The notes: generated by a model from the sequence alone, not told the origin. Shown: positions 8,156 through 17,561, numbered from the stretch's first letter. The stretch is DNA of 38,021 nt from an uncultured Cellvibrionales bacterium (GCA_913019905.1 CAJVZD010000046.1:1-38021); one strand, 5' to 3'. Numbers and translations: made by a program.

Positions 8156-9577
8156 TTATTGGCTAGCACTTGCCATCGTCGCGAGTTGCTCTCTCAGCTG
8201 AGCATGATTTTCGCGCCCGAGACGTAGACGGGTATAGAAAAGGAATGCGATCAAGGCAAGGCTAACCGTCATCACGAGGGTAAACCAACCCAATGATTGT
8301 AGAATATTTGGATCGACGCTGCCTGGTACCGAGCCTGGCTTTAATCCAGCCAAATCGATGACAATGCCCGCTAGTAGTGTTCCCACTCCCGTTGTCGCTT
8401 TTTGCACAAAAGCGCTCGCCGCAAATACCACGCCTTCCTGGCGCTTACCGGTTGCCACTTCTTGCTCATCGAGTATATCCGCCGCTAGAGAGGCCCCTAA
8501 AACCTGCATGCTGACAATCATAAAAACACCGATTCCCGAGTTTAGTAAAAGTAGCGGATAAATTATCGGGTGACCATTATCAGGCAGAAAACCCAGCAGG
8601 CGACTACCGAGAAACCACAATCCGTTGATCGCTAATGCTAAGCTGGAAGCAGCAAGTAAATGGGACTTGTCGAAGCGTTTTCCCAGACGATGCAGTAATG
8701 CAAATGCGGCGAGAGTTGCAACCGCTGTCGGAATAATCATTCCTGCCAGTTGGTCGGCGCTAAACTCCCAAAAGTAAGTTCCGAGATACAAAGAAAGTGT
8801 TGTGTACACGCCGGCACTCATGCCGAAAGCCAAATTGGCTCCCATCGAAATTCTGAAGTTGCGGTTTTCAAACACGAGTCGCAAATCGTTAATTGGATCG
8901 CACCAGGAAAATTTTCGTGCGGCGCTGGGCTTCGGTAGCCTCGGAATAACACTGCTTGTACCCACAATACAAACGACGGCTGTTGCGCCCGCTACGAGTG
9001 CTGAAAGTAAGCCGTAGTTCCAGTAGTTGTCGGCAACCAACCGGCCGTCAACACCGTCTTGTGGTCCAAAGAAAACCAAAAACGCGATCGCCGGCAATGC
9101 CATACCCGCAAGCCAGCCCATGGTGACCCGAGCCTTGGCGATAACGGTTCGCTCGTCGTAATCGGTCGACAGCTCGGCACCCAATGCACTATACGGAATG
9201 AAATATATTGTTAAAAAGGTGCGAAGAAGAATAGAAACCCCTAGCAACCAGATGAAGATCCCCATTTGTCCCATTTGCTCGGGTGGGGAAAAAAGCGCCA
9301 GAAACAGCAGCGCAGTGGGCAGGCCACCGGCGACCAACAGCGGGTGCCGCCGTCCCCAGCGGGAGCGAAAATTATCAGACCAGCTACCAACTACCGGGTC
9401 TGATATTGCATCCCAGGACAAGGCCAGGAACATCGCTAGCCCGGTCAATGTGCCGCTTAAGCCCTGTATCTGGGTGTAGTAAAATACCACAAAGTTGATG
9501 AATGCCGCGTCTTTCACCGAGAACGGCATGTTGCCAATCGCGTAGGTCCATTTCTCCTTTGCAGATAAAATACTGAT
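8156..9577 (-). CDS. GPH-family (MelB-like) sugar/cation symporter
   Basis: A 12-TM major-facilitator-like transporter of the glycoside-pentoside-hexuronide:cation symporter family. The TM2-TM3 signature is clear in WDAISDPVVGSWSDNFRSRWGRRHP, with the conserved D-x2-G-x3-D and RWGRR pattern. The first ATG is at 9529, but family-like sequence (KWTYAIGN) continues upstream in frame with no ATG, GTG or TTG. A ribosome site GGAG at 9587-9590 sits 9 nt before an in-frame ATC at 9575-9577, so I extend the gene to that ATC, giving 473 residues. If ATC is not used, the start falls back to 9529 without a ribosome site. The substrate is probably a glycoside or oligosaccharide. Confidence 0.8.
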   Translation of the reverse strand: MSILSAKEKWTYAIGNMPFSVKDAAFINFVVFYYTQIQGLSGTLTGLAMFLALSWDAISDPVVGSWSDNFRSRWGRRHPLLVAGGLPTALLFLALFSPPEQMGQMGIFIWLLGVSILLRTFLTIYFIPYSALGAELSTDYDERTVIAKARVTMGWLAGMALPAIAFLVFFGPQDGVDGRLVADNYWNYGLLSALVAGATAVVCIVGTSSVIPRLPKPSAARKFSWCDPINDLRLVFENRNFRISMGANLAFGMSAGVYTTLSLYLGTYFWEFSADQLAGMIIPTAVATLAAFALLHRLGKRFDKSHLLAASSLALAINGLWFLGSRLLGFLPDNGHPIIYPLLLLNSGIGVFMIVSMQVLGASLAADILDEQEVATGKRQEGVVFAASAFVQKATTGVGTLLAGIVIDLAGLKPGSVPGSVDPNILQSLGWFTLVMTVSLALIAFLFYTRLRLGRENHAQLREQLATMASASQ

Positions 9578-10098
9578 GGCGTTTTACTCCTGAATGAATG
9601 ACTTAAACGTTCAATGATCCGTGAGGATTCAAAGCTGCTTTTGGTGGGTTACGGACTTACGAGGTTTTCGCTGCTAACATTCTATGAGTCCTCGATTGCT
9701 TGGCCAATTTGTCGGCGGACACCATCGAATTCGAGAGTCGTTGAATGGCCATAAATATGCAGGCGTGCAAATATATTCTCATTATTTATGCTAGTCAACA
9801 ATAATCATAATCTCTTCCTTCATACAAATAAGCTCTCTAGACTGATTCATTGAAAAAATTAAAACCTCGATTGGTGGTTGATGAAGCCATTTCTGATCGG
9901 GATAAGTACAGTGGGCTCATGGATCGAGCCTAATAGCAGGGAACGAAAACTGAGTGATTGGTGTGTGCTGAAGTCAATGAATAAGCGTTGAAAACTGACA
10001 ATGTGAATATCTGTAGGTGGCTTGAACGTTTCTTATTGTTTGCTAATTTTCTTATGGAATGGATTCAAGAACGCGAGTCTTACCGAAAGGTGTAAACA
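9578..10098. other. Intergenic region, no gene seen
   Basis: About 520 bp between the start of the GPH transporter and the 3' end of the methyltransferase. It holds the GGAG ribosome site at 9587-9590 and presumably the transporter promoter. I see no ORF, repeat or RNA gene I can support. Confidence 0.4.
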
Positions 10099-11610
10099 TT
10101 AGTTATGCTTGAAACTGCTGACTAGTAGCTCGCTAGCTAACGTGCGCTCGAGCCACGATTCGATATCCGTAAGAACCTGCTTCTGAGCATCTGCCTTCTT
10201 GGTTCCGGGTGCGAGTGCTGGAAGTTCTCCTCTTCTCATCGCCGCAAGCACCTGGCGGGCGAGCGCATTTCGGTCTCGAGTGCCGTCCAGACGCGGCAGT
10301 ATAAATTGACCGATCGAGTCGAGTGTCGTGGCGCGGTGCCCGAGGCCAACGACGAGGTCGCGCCCCTCTGCCGCAAGCGCGCGAGCGATCTCGAAGGCGA
10401 CGGGACGCTCTTCAATTTGCGTGGCCCCTGGACCGCCCGGTTCGCCGACATCGATTAGGCCGACCTTGATTAAATTGAGCAGATCGTCACATACCGATTG
10501 CGATTCATTATCTTGCAGCCATTCACTCGCGAAAGGAATAGGGCGCCCCTGCGCTTTTGTGATGTCCCGCAAGGCTTTGACGATTCCAGTCCCGGTCACG
10601 GTTACTTGCACCGCATCCGACGTCCCAAATTGTCCCTCACCTCGATCCAGCATTTGGGTTGACAAACAAGTATTGAGAAGGCTCTCAGGCAGGGCTTCGC
10701 TCGTCGGTTCTAGTGGGTTTTTACAGAGTACCGAACTCCTAAAACCTCGGCCAAGGGCACGGTCCAGCGCTTGCTCTCGTTCAATGCGGTTTGACGTGGC
10801 GCCATCTCCATCGCCCCACATCGCGGTCCGGTCGGTGTCGCCCACATATCGCAGACCATGGTCGCTCGCATTAGCAACGAAATCGGCAAACCAGATTGGA
10901 TGATTGTGTTCGCACAGGAATTCGTGGAATACGTACGAGTCAGAGGCGTGCTCGACTCGCGCCGCGACACGCCGAATGGCCGTGTCATAGGATTGGTTTT
11001 TAGAAGTGTCGGGCCTCTTGGCAAGGACTTCTTTCGCCACAAAGCGCCGCGTTGCTTCGACTTGCGCCAAAGGCGATGGCAGGCCTGCGACATGGGCTCG
11101 CATGGCGTCCCGTACCTTGCCCATTTGCTCCCAATCCGGATAAGTGTTGTAACTAATGTAAACGAGGCCGCGATCGGTCAGCAGTGATTCACAGATCCGT
11201 AGAAGCGCCTGGGCGACCGGTGGCGGCACCCAGGAGAAAACGCCATGGGCGATGACATAGTCGAAGCGCCCGAGGTTTGGGTCCATGGCGGTGATGTCCA
11301 TCTGTCGAAAATTCACATTCGCCAGTCCGCGCTCCCTGGCCAGACCGTTTGCAACATCCACATGCCGTCGACCCAGATCGATACCAATGAAGTCAGCCTC
11401 TGGATAGGCTGCAGCGAGGGGAAGTAAATCGTCGCCTAGCCCACAACCGATCTCGAGCACCCGAGCGTGTTGAAGGTCTACCGGTTCAATCCCAAATAGT
11501 CGCGCGATTGCGCCGATACGCCGCGGGTGTGTTGAGGCGTGAGTATTTCCTCCATAGGGCAACTCGTCGTAGCTGAACACGTCGTCTGCCGGCTGTTTGT
11601 CACTCTTCAT
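10099..11610 (-). CDS. Class I SAM-dependent methyltransferase with methyltransferase-regulatory domain
   Basis: A 503-residue protein. Motif I VLEIGCGLGD (51-60) binds SAM, FIGIDLGRRH is the motif containing the acidic residue for the ribose, and FDYVIAHGVFSWVP is the motif IV/post-I region. The extra segment beyond about residue 200 fits the predicted methyltransferase regulatory domain found in large bacterial methyltransferases, followed by a winged-helix-like C-terminal portion. The substrate is unknown. Parts of the gene are much more GC-rich than its neighbours (about 75% over 10321-10380 by hand count), which suggests acquisition from another lineage. It is monocistronic on the minus strand. 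Confidence 0.85.
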   Translation of the reverse strand: MKSDKQPADDVFSYDELPYGGNTHASTHPRRIGAIARLFGIEPVDLQHARVLEIGCGLGDDLLPLAAAYPEADFIGIDLGRRHVDVANGLARERGLANVNFRQMDITAMDPNLGRFDYVIAHGVFSWVPPPVAQALLRICESLLTDRGLVYISYNTYPDWEQMGKVRDAMRAHVAGLPSPLAQVEATRRFVAKEVLAKRPDTSKNQSYDTAIRRVAARVEHASDSYVFHEFLCEHNHPIWFADFVANASDHGLRYVGDTDRTAMWGDGDGATSNRIEREQALDRALGRGFRSSVLCKNPLEPTSEALPESLLNTCLSTQMLDRGEGQFGTSDAVQVTVTGTGIVKALRDITKAQGRPIPFASEWLQDNESQSVCDDLLNLIKVGLIDVGEPGGPGATQIEERPVAFEIARALAAEGRDLVVGLGHRATTLDSIGQFILPRLDGTRDRNALARQVLAAMRRGELPALAPGTKKADAQKQVLTDIESWLERTLASELLVSSFKHN

Positions 11611-11840
11611 GCTTTTGCCATTGTTCGTTACTAATATTGTTAGTTATTATTGTCAGTTACGAGTATTGCGGGCCTTATAATCGCCTTCAATGTTCCGTTG
11701 TGTTGGCCGGAGAACCGTAGCGTAATTGTTTTGTCCCGCGATTGCTACGCGCAACATATACTGTAGTTCATGGCTTAGCTTTTGAGTTGTTTGCAATCAG
11801 TTTTTTTCAGGGCGGCAACCGATTGCGATCGGGTTTGATG

Positions 11841-12815
11841 TCACTGACTGACAACAATTTTCCCCACGGCTTCTCTGTTCAGCATCTTCATCATCGCATC
11901 TCCAGCGTTGTCCAACGGAAAACTTTGTCCCGCTGCGGGATTAAGTTTGCCTTCTTCAATCCATTTCATTAACTTTTGCATGACCGGTAGCGCCTCGGTA
12001 GGATTAGCGCTTACGTAACCTCCCCAGTTGACTCCGACAATAGAGCACCTTTTTAACAAGGTTAGGTTGAGTGGGATGGATGCAATGCCGCCGCCCGCAA
12101 AACCGACCACCAAAAAACGCCCGTCGGGACCGAGTGACCGCAGAGCCGGGTTCGAATAATCGCCGCCTACCGGGTCGTAAACAACATTCAGTGGTTTACC
12201 GTCGAGAAGCTCTTTTAAATCGCCGCGCCAGTCTTCCTTACTGTAATCCAGCACATAATCGGCACCGAGTTCGAGACAGCTTTGACGTTTCTCTTCTGTC
12301 GAGGCGGCCGCAATAACCGTGGCACCTACTGCTTTTGCTACATCAATCGCCGCTACGCCAACACCACCGGCTGCGCCCAATATCAGTAGGGTCTCGCCCG
12401 CTTTGAGATTACCGCAATACAGCAAACCGTGATACGCGGTGCAGTAGTTGACCTGAAAACCGGCCGCACCTTCATGGCTTAAGGCATCGGGAATAGCTAT
12501 GCACTTTTCGGCGGGTATACAAGCCATTTCAGCTAAGCCCCCATAGGAAGGCATTGCCAGTATTCTTTGGCCCACGGTTAAGCCTGAGACTTCACTTCCT
12601 ATCGACGCAATAACACCGGATATTTCATTGCCTGGGATAAACGGTAAGTTTGGTTTGATTTGATACAAGCCAGCAACGGTTAGAGCATCGACATAACCAA
12701 GCCCCGTGGCTTTTATCGACACTAAAACCTCATTGGGTTTTGGAGTCGGGGTTTCTATTTCACCGACGGTGAGTTGATCGGGAGAATTAAATTCTTTACA
12801 AATTACAGCGCGCAT
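11841..12815 (-). CDS. NADPH:quinone oxidoreductase family (zinc-independent MDR)
   Basis: A 324-residue medium-chain dehydrogenase/reductase. The N-terminal GroES-like domain has FIPGNEISGVI, where zinc alcohol dehydrogenases would have catalytic ligands, and no structural-zinc cysteine cluster is present. The nucleotide-binding motif GAAGGVGVAAIDVAKAVGA lies mid-protein and VVYDPVGG follows, as in quinone oxidoreductases and related enoyl reductases. It probably reduces quinones or enones with NADPH in the cytosol. It is convergent with nothing obvious; about 230 bp separate it from the methyltransferase start. Confidence 0.9.
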   Translation of the reverse strand: MRAVICKEFNSPDQLTVGEIETPTPKPNEVLVSIKATGLGYVDALTVAGLYQIKPNLPFIPGNEISGVIASIGSEVSGLTVGQRILAMPSYGGLAEMACIPAEKCIAIPDALSHEGAAGFQVNYCTAYHGLLYCGNLKAGETLLILGAAGGVGVAAIDVAKAVGATVIAAASTEEKRQSCLELGADYVLDYSKEDWRGDLKELLDGKPLNVVYDPVGGDYSNPALRSLGPDGRFLVVGFAGGGIASIPLNLTLLKRCSIVGVNWGGYVSANPTEALPVMQKLMKWIEEGKLNPAAGQSFPLDNAGDAMMKMLNREAVGKIVVSQ

Positions 12816-13455
12816 ATTGATTCCATGAAAGAACTGACAGTGATTAATCGACGTAGTATATATCTACTGGCTGCTCATTTCCTTAATATAATGAGTTCGA
12901 GCATTGCGAGCACAATCTCCCGGCCTCGGTGATTTCACTAACGTTAAAAACTCGTGAACAGCGATATGAAATGGAGCTTTTTTGTCTTTCGAGTTACAGG
13001 AAAAGGACGAGTGTTCAATCGTTTCTAAACTTGCGATCCCGGCTGTTGACACAATTTGATAAAGCAAGTCGCGCAATAGAGAGCGCGTAGGTGAGTGAGC
13101 TTAGGTACAGGGTGTTTTCCGTAATCTGGCTAAGAAAAGAGTTTAGTATGTTGGCCAAGAAGCCCGGTGTCTTAATTTCATAGCTCAGTAGTCAAATAAA
13201 GATGGGATTGAATCGACAATAATATGCCACGATTGATATGGGAAAAACTGAAACAGGTTTTTGCCTTACTAACGTATTTGTCGCGTGCTATAAAGTTTGT
13301 TGCTTCTAGGCCCTGAGTCGTTTCCGACGGAGTGTAAACACTGCCTGCAGGAAAATCAGTCGTTACGTATTCGCGGATATCCAATAACGCCTAGTTCTTA
13401 CGAAAAATATAAATTAAGTTATACTTCTGCGCATTAGTCTATTAGGGCAATTATT
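12816..13455. other. Intergenic region, no supported gene
   Basis: About 640 bp between divergent genes. Two short minus-strand frames (about 12864-13076 and 13178-13384) lack ribosome sites and recognisable motifs, so I treat them as chance. The region probably contains the promoters of the oxidoreductase and the peptidase. Confidence 0.4.
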
Positions 13456-15120
13456 ATGGTTAAGACAGTCACTGCAATATTATCACTGGGTTTAACGCTA
13501 TTGCTGCAGATAACAACAGTTTCGGCTGCATCGATAGAGGCTGCCAGAATCTCAAATACCGTTCGCATTCTGGCCTCCGATGAATTCGAGGGTAGGGCGC
13601 CCGGTACCGCCGGTGAAGTTAAAACTGTTGAGTATCTTATTGAGCAATTTAAACAGTTTGGACTTTCTCCCGGCGGAGAAGACGGGAAATGGACTCAATC
13701 TGTACCGCTCAGGCATACACAAATCCAAGCACCTTTTTCTGCTGGATTTAAGTCAAGAATGGAATACATGCCGCTTGTTCAAACGGTGGATGTGGAGATG
13801 AGTAGCACGTCTTCTCTCAATGAGATACGTATCGATCAGGCTCCTGTTGTATTTGTTGGATTTGGCGCTAGCGCGCCGGAACGAAACTGGGATGATTTTG
13901 GTGATATGGATCTAAAGAATAAAGTTGCCGTATTTCTTGTCAATGATCCAGATTTCGCCGCGAAGCCCGATGAGAAAGTGGCAGGGCGTTTCGGCAATCG
14001 TCGAATGACCTATTATGGCCGCTGGACCTACAAATTTGAAGAAGCGGCCAGGCGCGGAGCAATAGCGGCATTGGTCATTCACGAAGATAAAGCCGCTGGT
14101 TACGGCTGGAATGTTGCATCGTCGTCGCCGGGCGAAAACTATTCGATCGCTGTGTCAGAGGGTTCTGATTCGCCCGTCAAGTTGCAAGGGTGGCTGCATA
14201 ATAATGCGGCGGCGAAATTATTTTCAATGGCGGGACTGGATCTCACGGAACAACGTCGCTTGGCCCGGAAGGAGAGTTTCGAAGCGTTTGAGCTCAAGGG
14301 TGTTAGTTTTAGTACAAAACTTGTAAACAAAGTCGAGTCGATTCAAAGCCAAAATGTATTAGCGCTGCTGCCTGGTGCCCGGAAAGTGGATGAGACGATT
14401 ATGGTGTCTTCTCACTGGGATGCGTACGGGATTGGCAAACCAGATGCACAGGGGCGAGTTGTAAGGCCGGGCGCTAATGATGATGCACTCGGTACTGCTG
14501 GAGTTCTAGAGCTTGCCCGAGTATTAAAAGAACAGGAACCGCTAGCTCGCAGTGTGGTATTCGCCGTATGGACTGCCGAGGAAAGTGGTTTGTTGGGTTC
14601 TTCAGCCTATGCAAAAAATCCACTATACCCTCCAGAAAAAACAGTCGCTAACCTCACTTTAGATATTTTACAAACGGCGGGGCCCGCCCGCGATGTCATT
14701 TTAATCGGAGAGGGCCAAAGTGAACTTGAGGACGACTTATCGCGCGCAGCCGCTACACAAGGTAGGTTCGTCACTCCCGAAAGCTTACCCGAGAATGGCT
14801 TGTTTTTTCGAGCAGATCATTTTTCTATGGCTCGAGTCGGTGTGCCTGTATTGTTGTTAATGGGCATCGCAGGGGGAGCCGATCTGGTTGAAGGTGGGCG
14901 AGAAGCGGGTGACCAGTGGATAAGGGATTTTATCAGCAGCTGTTATCACCAGACTTGTGATGAGTGGAGTGCCGACATGGATTTGCGTGGCGCGGTTCAG
15001 GATATCGAGCTCTTTCAATGGATAATTCAGGATTTGGGTAGCTCTACTCGCTGGCCTGAGTGGAAACCTGGTTCTGAGTTTAAAGCGATAAGAGATGCGA
15101 CCCAAGCAGTTCGGCGTTAG
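13456..15120 (+). CDS. Secreted M28-family zinc aminopeptidase with PA domain
   Basis: A 554-residue exported metallopeptidase. An N-terminal signal peptide (hydrophobic LSLGLTLLLQITTVSAA) is followed by ASDEFEGRAPGTAGE, the typical opening of these enzymes, then a protease-associated insert (about 110-250). The co-catalytic zinc site is complete: His320 and Asp322 in SHWD, bridging Asp342 in GANDDA, catalytic Glu375 and ligand Glu376 in AEESG, Asp403 and His455 in RADHF. It probably acts in the periplasm or outside the cell to remove N-terminal residues from peptides. It stands alone, with about 330 bp to its left and the ilv leader to its right. Confidence 0.92.
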   Translation: MVKTVTAILSLGLTLLLQITTVSAASIEAARISNTVRILASDEFEGRAPGTAGEVKTVEYLIEQFKQFGLSPGGEDGKWTQSVPLRHTQIQAPFSAGFKSRMEYMPLVQTVDVEMSSTSSLNEIRIDQAPVVFVGFGASAPERNWDDFGDMDLKNKVAVFLVNDPDFAAKPDEKVAGRFGNRRMTYYGRWTYKFEEAARRGAIAALVIHEDKAAGYGWNVASSSPGENYSIAVSEGSDSPVKLQGWLHNNAAAKLFSMAGLDLTEQRRLARKESFEAFELKGVSFSTKLVNKVESIQSQNVLALLPGARKVDETIMVSSHWDAYGIGKPDAQGRVVRPGANDDALGTAGVLELARVLKEQEPLARSVVFAVWTAEESGLLGSSAYAKNPLYPPEKTVANLTLDILQTAGPARDVILIGEGQSELEDDLSRAAATQGRFVTPESLPENGLFFRADHFSMARVGVPVLLLMGIAGGADLVEGGREAGDQWIRDFISSCYHQTCDEWSADMDLRGAVQDIELFQWIIQDLGSSTRWPEWKPGSEFKAIRDATQAVRR

Positions 15121-15369
15121 TGGGAAAGTAGCCAAAATAAAAATAAGACCATTAAAAATGGCGAGGCAACAATTACAGAATAAGTATTTCCTGCAGTTTG
15201 TCTCGATGGTTGGAACTAACAGTGTTTACTGTTAATTCGGTTTCAGCTTCCATTTGAAATTGTTAGTCAGTTTGTTAGCCGATATATCTGCCGACTTTAG
15301 CTTTTCATACTTGCTTTTCTCGGAGTCCGAGATTAAGCTTCCAGCACGAAATACGAATTTGAGAAAAAC

Positions 15370-15456
15370 ATGTTTAACCTGAAACAACTTATTAGCCTCG
15401 TGGTCCTGTTGGTGGTCGTACACCAAACGGGGGCGGGCTTGTGGAATTCTGGTTAA
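15370..15456 (+). CDS. ilvL: ilv operon leader peptide
   Basis: A 28-residue ORF starting ATG 15370 and stopping TAA 15454-15456, just upstream of ilvG. Twelve of 28 residues are Leu, Val or Ile, with a run LVVLLVVV at residues 10-17. That is the hallmark of a leader peptide that senses charged branched-chain tRNAs by ribosome stalling. The control codons overlap an RNA hairpin and are followed by a strong terminator before ilvG. It is too short for automatic ORF calling and is recognised from composition and position. Confidence 0.85.
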   Translation: MFNLKQLISLVVLLVVVHQTGAGLWNSG

Positions 15457-15490
15457 CTTAAAATAAACCAAATTAACATCAAAACCCCCG
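15409..15490 (+). promoter_or_regulatory. Transcription attenuator of ilvGM (pause hairpin and antiterminator)
   Basis: TTGGTG (15409-15414) pairs with CACCAA (15421-15426) over the last Val codons of the leader peptide, forming a pause-type hairpin. CGGGGG (15428-15433) can pair with CCCCCG (15485-15490), which would open the terminator. The arrangement matches classical attenuation: a ribosome stalled at Leu/Val codons should favour the antiterminator and allow ilvG transcription. Confidence 0.7.
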
Positions 15491-15515
15491 ATCGAAAGTT
15501 CGGGGGTTTTTTTTT
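15481..15515 (+). terminator. Rho-independent attenuator terminator before ilvG
   Basis: An 11-bp perfect stem (15481-15491 with 15500-15510; core CCCCCGA/TCGGGGG), an 8-nt loop and a continuing T tract to 15515. It lies 14 bp upstream of the ilvG start, between leader peptide and structural gene. Confidence 0.92.
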
Positions 15516-15529
15516 GTCTGGAGAAAAAA

Positions 15530-17287
15530 ATGAATATTACGGGGGCGCATGCCCTGTTAAAAATGATGGAGTCGGCTGGGATATCACAGGTCTTCGGCTA
15601 CCCGGGAGGGTGTATTATGCCACTCTATGACGCATTACCGGATTCGCCCATTCAGCATTACCTGTGCCGTCACGAACAAGCCTGCGCGTTGGCTGCAGAT
15701 GGTTATGCTCGAGCCTCCGGGAATATTGGGGTGGCCATTGCCACCTCGGGACCTGGCGCGACCAATTTGATAACTGGTGTAGCTAATGCAGCTATGGACT
15801 CCGTTCCGATGCTGGTCATTACGGGACAGGTGCCGGCGCCCTTGATCGGGACAGACGCTTTTCAGGAGGTCGATGTTTTAGGTATGACTTTCGGTATTAC
15901 CAAACACAGCTATATTGTGACCCGTTCGGAAGACATTCTGAGAACAGTCGGGGAAGCAATTTCTTTAGCCCAAAGCGGCCGTCCCGGTCCTGTTTGGATC
16001 GATATCAGTAAAGACGCGTTACTAGGGACAGTGAAATCATCTTCTGTGCAGACCGCTTCTTTCGAAATACCTGCACTTGAAGAATCATCGCAAGGAATCA
16101 CTTCCTTCCATTCAAGTCGCCCTGTTGCCCTGAAATACCATGACGACGGAAACGAAAAAACCGAGTCACAGTTAGATTTGATTCAGCAGGTAAAGCAGGT
16201 CATTGGCCGATCGAGGCGCCCGCTCCTCTACAGTGGCGGCGGCGTATCCATTGGAAAAGCGTTAGGTGAATACCGGAATTTTCGTGAAATAACCGGCATA
16301 CCCAGCGTTGAAACCCTCAATGGGCTGGGTAACGCTGGCCACGATAGTGTTGGTAACCTGGGGTTGGTGGGAATGCACGGCTCCCGTGCGGCAAATACCG
16401 CTGTCGATGAGTGTGATTTACTCATCGCAGTAGGCGCCCGTTTCGACGATCGTGCAACCGGTGAGCTGGACTCTTTTGCTGCAAACGCGACCATTATCCA
16501 TTTCGATATTGATCCGTCCGAGCATAATAAACTAAAGAGGGCCGAGCTTTTTTTGTCGGGACAACTTAAGCACAATCTAACCGCCCTATCAGACTCTTCG
16601 CTGGCACAGCTCGATGTTTCGGTCTGGCGAAACCGCTGTCTTAGCTTGCATCGACAGCACGGCTTTAGGGCTATGAAGTCGCGTAAGAAAATCAATGGCC
16701 CCGACGTATTGGCTCGCTTGAATCTTTGTTCGACAGGCGCCATTGTCAGTTGTGACGTTGGGCAGCACCAGATGTGGGTTGCTCAATATCTGGATTTTGA
16801 GCGGCCGGAAAAACACCTGTCCAGTGGGGGTTTGGGAACTATGGGTTATGGGCTGCCCGCCGCTATCGGCGCGCAGGTCCGTTTCCCGGAAAACACCGTT
16901 ATTAGTGTTTGCGGCGACGGTTCATTTATGATGAATATACAAGAGCTGGCAACGTTAAAGCGCTACGACCTGCCGGTAAAAATCATCGTCCTAGACAATG
17001 CTCATCTGGGGATGGTCCGCCAACAACAGAATCTATTTTATCAGCAACGCTATAGTGAAACTGACTTAGACGACAATCCCTGCTTTAGTGATATCGCTCG
17101 GGCGTTTGGTATTGCGGGAAAAACAATCGAAGATAGTTCCAGTGTCGAATCGGGTTTGAATTGGTTGTTGGCGGAGCGCGGACCGGCACTATTGCACATA
17201 GTCATTGAACGCGACTCCGGAGTTTGGCCAATGGTTCCACCTGGCGCACCAAATACACATATGTTAGAGGGGAACTGCGATGTATAG
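15530..17287 (+). CDS. ilvG: Acetolactate synthase large subunit, IlvG (AHAS II) type
   Basis: A 585-residue ThDP enzyme that condenses pyruvate with pyruvate or 2-ketobutyrate in valine, leucine and isoleucine synthesis. Glu49 in CRHEQA activates ThDP, SGPGATN lies in the FAD/substrate region, and the ThDP-binding motif begins at GDGS (462-465) and runs to DN (489-490). Pairing with an ilvM-type subunit marks it as isozyme II. The motif normally read as GMVRQWQ is GMVRQQQ here, with Gln499 in place of the Trp that governs 2-ketobutyrate preference and herbicide sensitivity. TCTGGAG precedes the ATG. Transcription is controlled by the attenuator and the gene overlaps ilvM by 8 bp. Confidence 0.95.
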   Translation: MNITGAHALLKMMESAGISQVFGYPGGCIMPLYDALPDSPIQHYLCRHEQACALAADGYARASGNIGVAIATSGPGATNLITGVANAAMDSVPMLVITGQVPAPLIGTDAFQEVDVLGMTFGITKHSYIVTRSEDILRTVGEAISLAQSGRPGPVWIDISKDALLGTVKSSSVQTASFEIPALEESSQGITSFHSSRPVALKYHDDGNEKTESQLDLIQQVKQVIGRSRRPLLYSGGGVSIGKALGEYRNFREITGIPSVETLNGLGNAGHDSVGNLGLVGMHGSRAANTAVDECDLLIAVGARFDDRATGELDSFAANATIIHFDIDPSEHNKLKRAELFLSGQLKHNLTALSDSSLAQLDVSVWRNRCLSLHRQHGFRAMKSRKKINGPDVLARLNLCSTGAIVSCDVGQHQMWVAQYLDFERPEKHLSSGGLGTMGYGLPAAIGAQVRFPENTVISVCGDGSFMMNIQELATLKRYDLPVKIIVLDNAHLGMVRQQQNLFYQQRYSETDLDDNPCFSDIARAFGIAGKTIEDSSSVESGLNWLLAERGPALLHIVIERDSGVWPMVPPGAPNTHMLEGNCDV

Positions 17288-17561
17288 AATCAACTGCCAA
17301 ATGAATGCCATGCCGGGAGTGCTCGAGCGCATGTTACGTATTGTTCGGGTCAAGGGTTTTATATTGGAAAGCATGCAGGCAGAGCAGCGGGGGGAACGCT
17401 TTGACATGACTCTGACTGTCAATGGTCATGGGGCAGCTAAACAATTGGTCGCTCAACTAGATAAGTTGCATGATGTCATACATGTAACAGTTCACCCCTG
17501 GGATTCTCTAGTAAACGAGAGTTTTACTGAGAGCGTTAGTCGAGTGTCTCAAAATTATTGA
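17280..17561 (+). CDS. ilvM: Acetolactate synthase small (regulatory) subunit, IlvM type
   Basis: A 93-residue protein with a single ACT-like domain (about 1-75). It starts MYRINCQMNAMPGVLERMLRIVR, where MPGVLERMLRI is the conserved ligand-loop/helix of AHAS small subunits, and contains VNGHG. Its length fits the short IlvM form, not the 160-residue IlvH/IlvN form. It stabilises and activates IlvG in a hetero-oligomer. The start overlaps the end of ilvG by 8 bp, indicating translational coupling. No further ilv gene follows, so the operon is only leader-ilvG-ilvM here. Confidence 0.93.
   Translation: MYRINCQMNAMPGVLERMLRIVRVKGFILESMQAEQRGERFDMTLTVNGHGAAKQLVAQLDKLHDVIHVTVHPWDSLVNESFTESVSRVSQNY

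Noticed and set aside
16228..16743. A 171-residue minus-strand ORF antisense to ilvG.
   Set aside because: It is a shadow frame of a strongly conserved gene.
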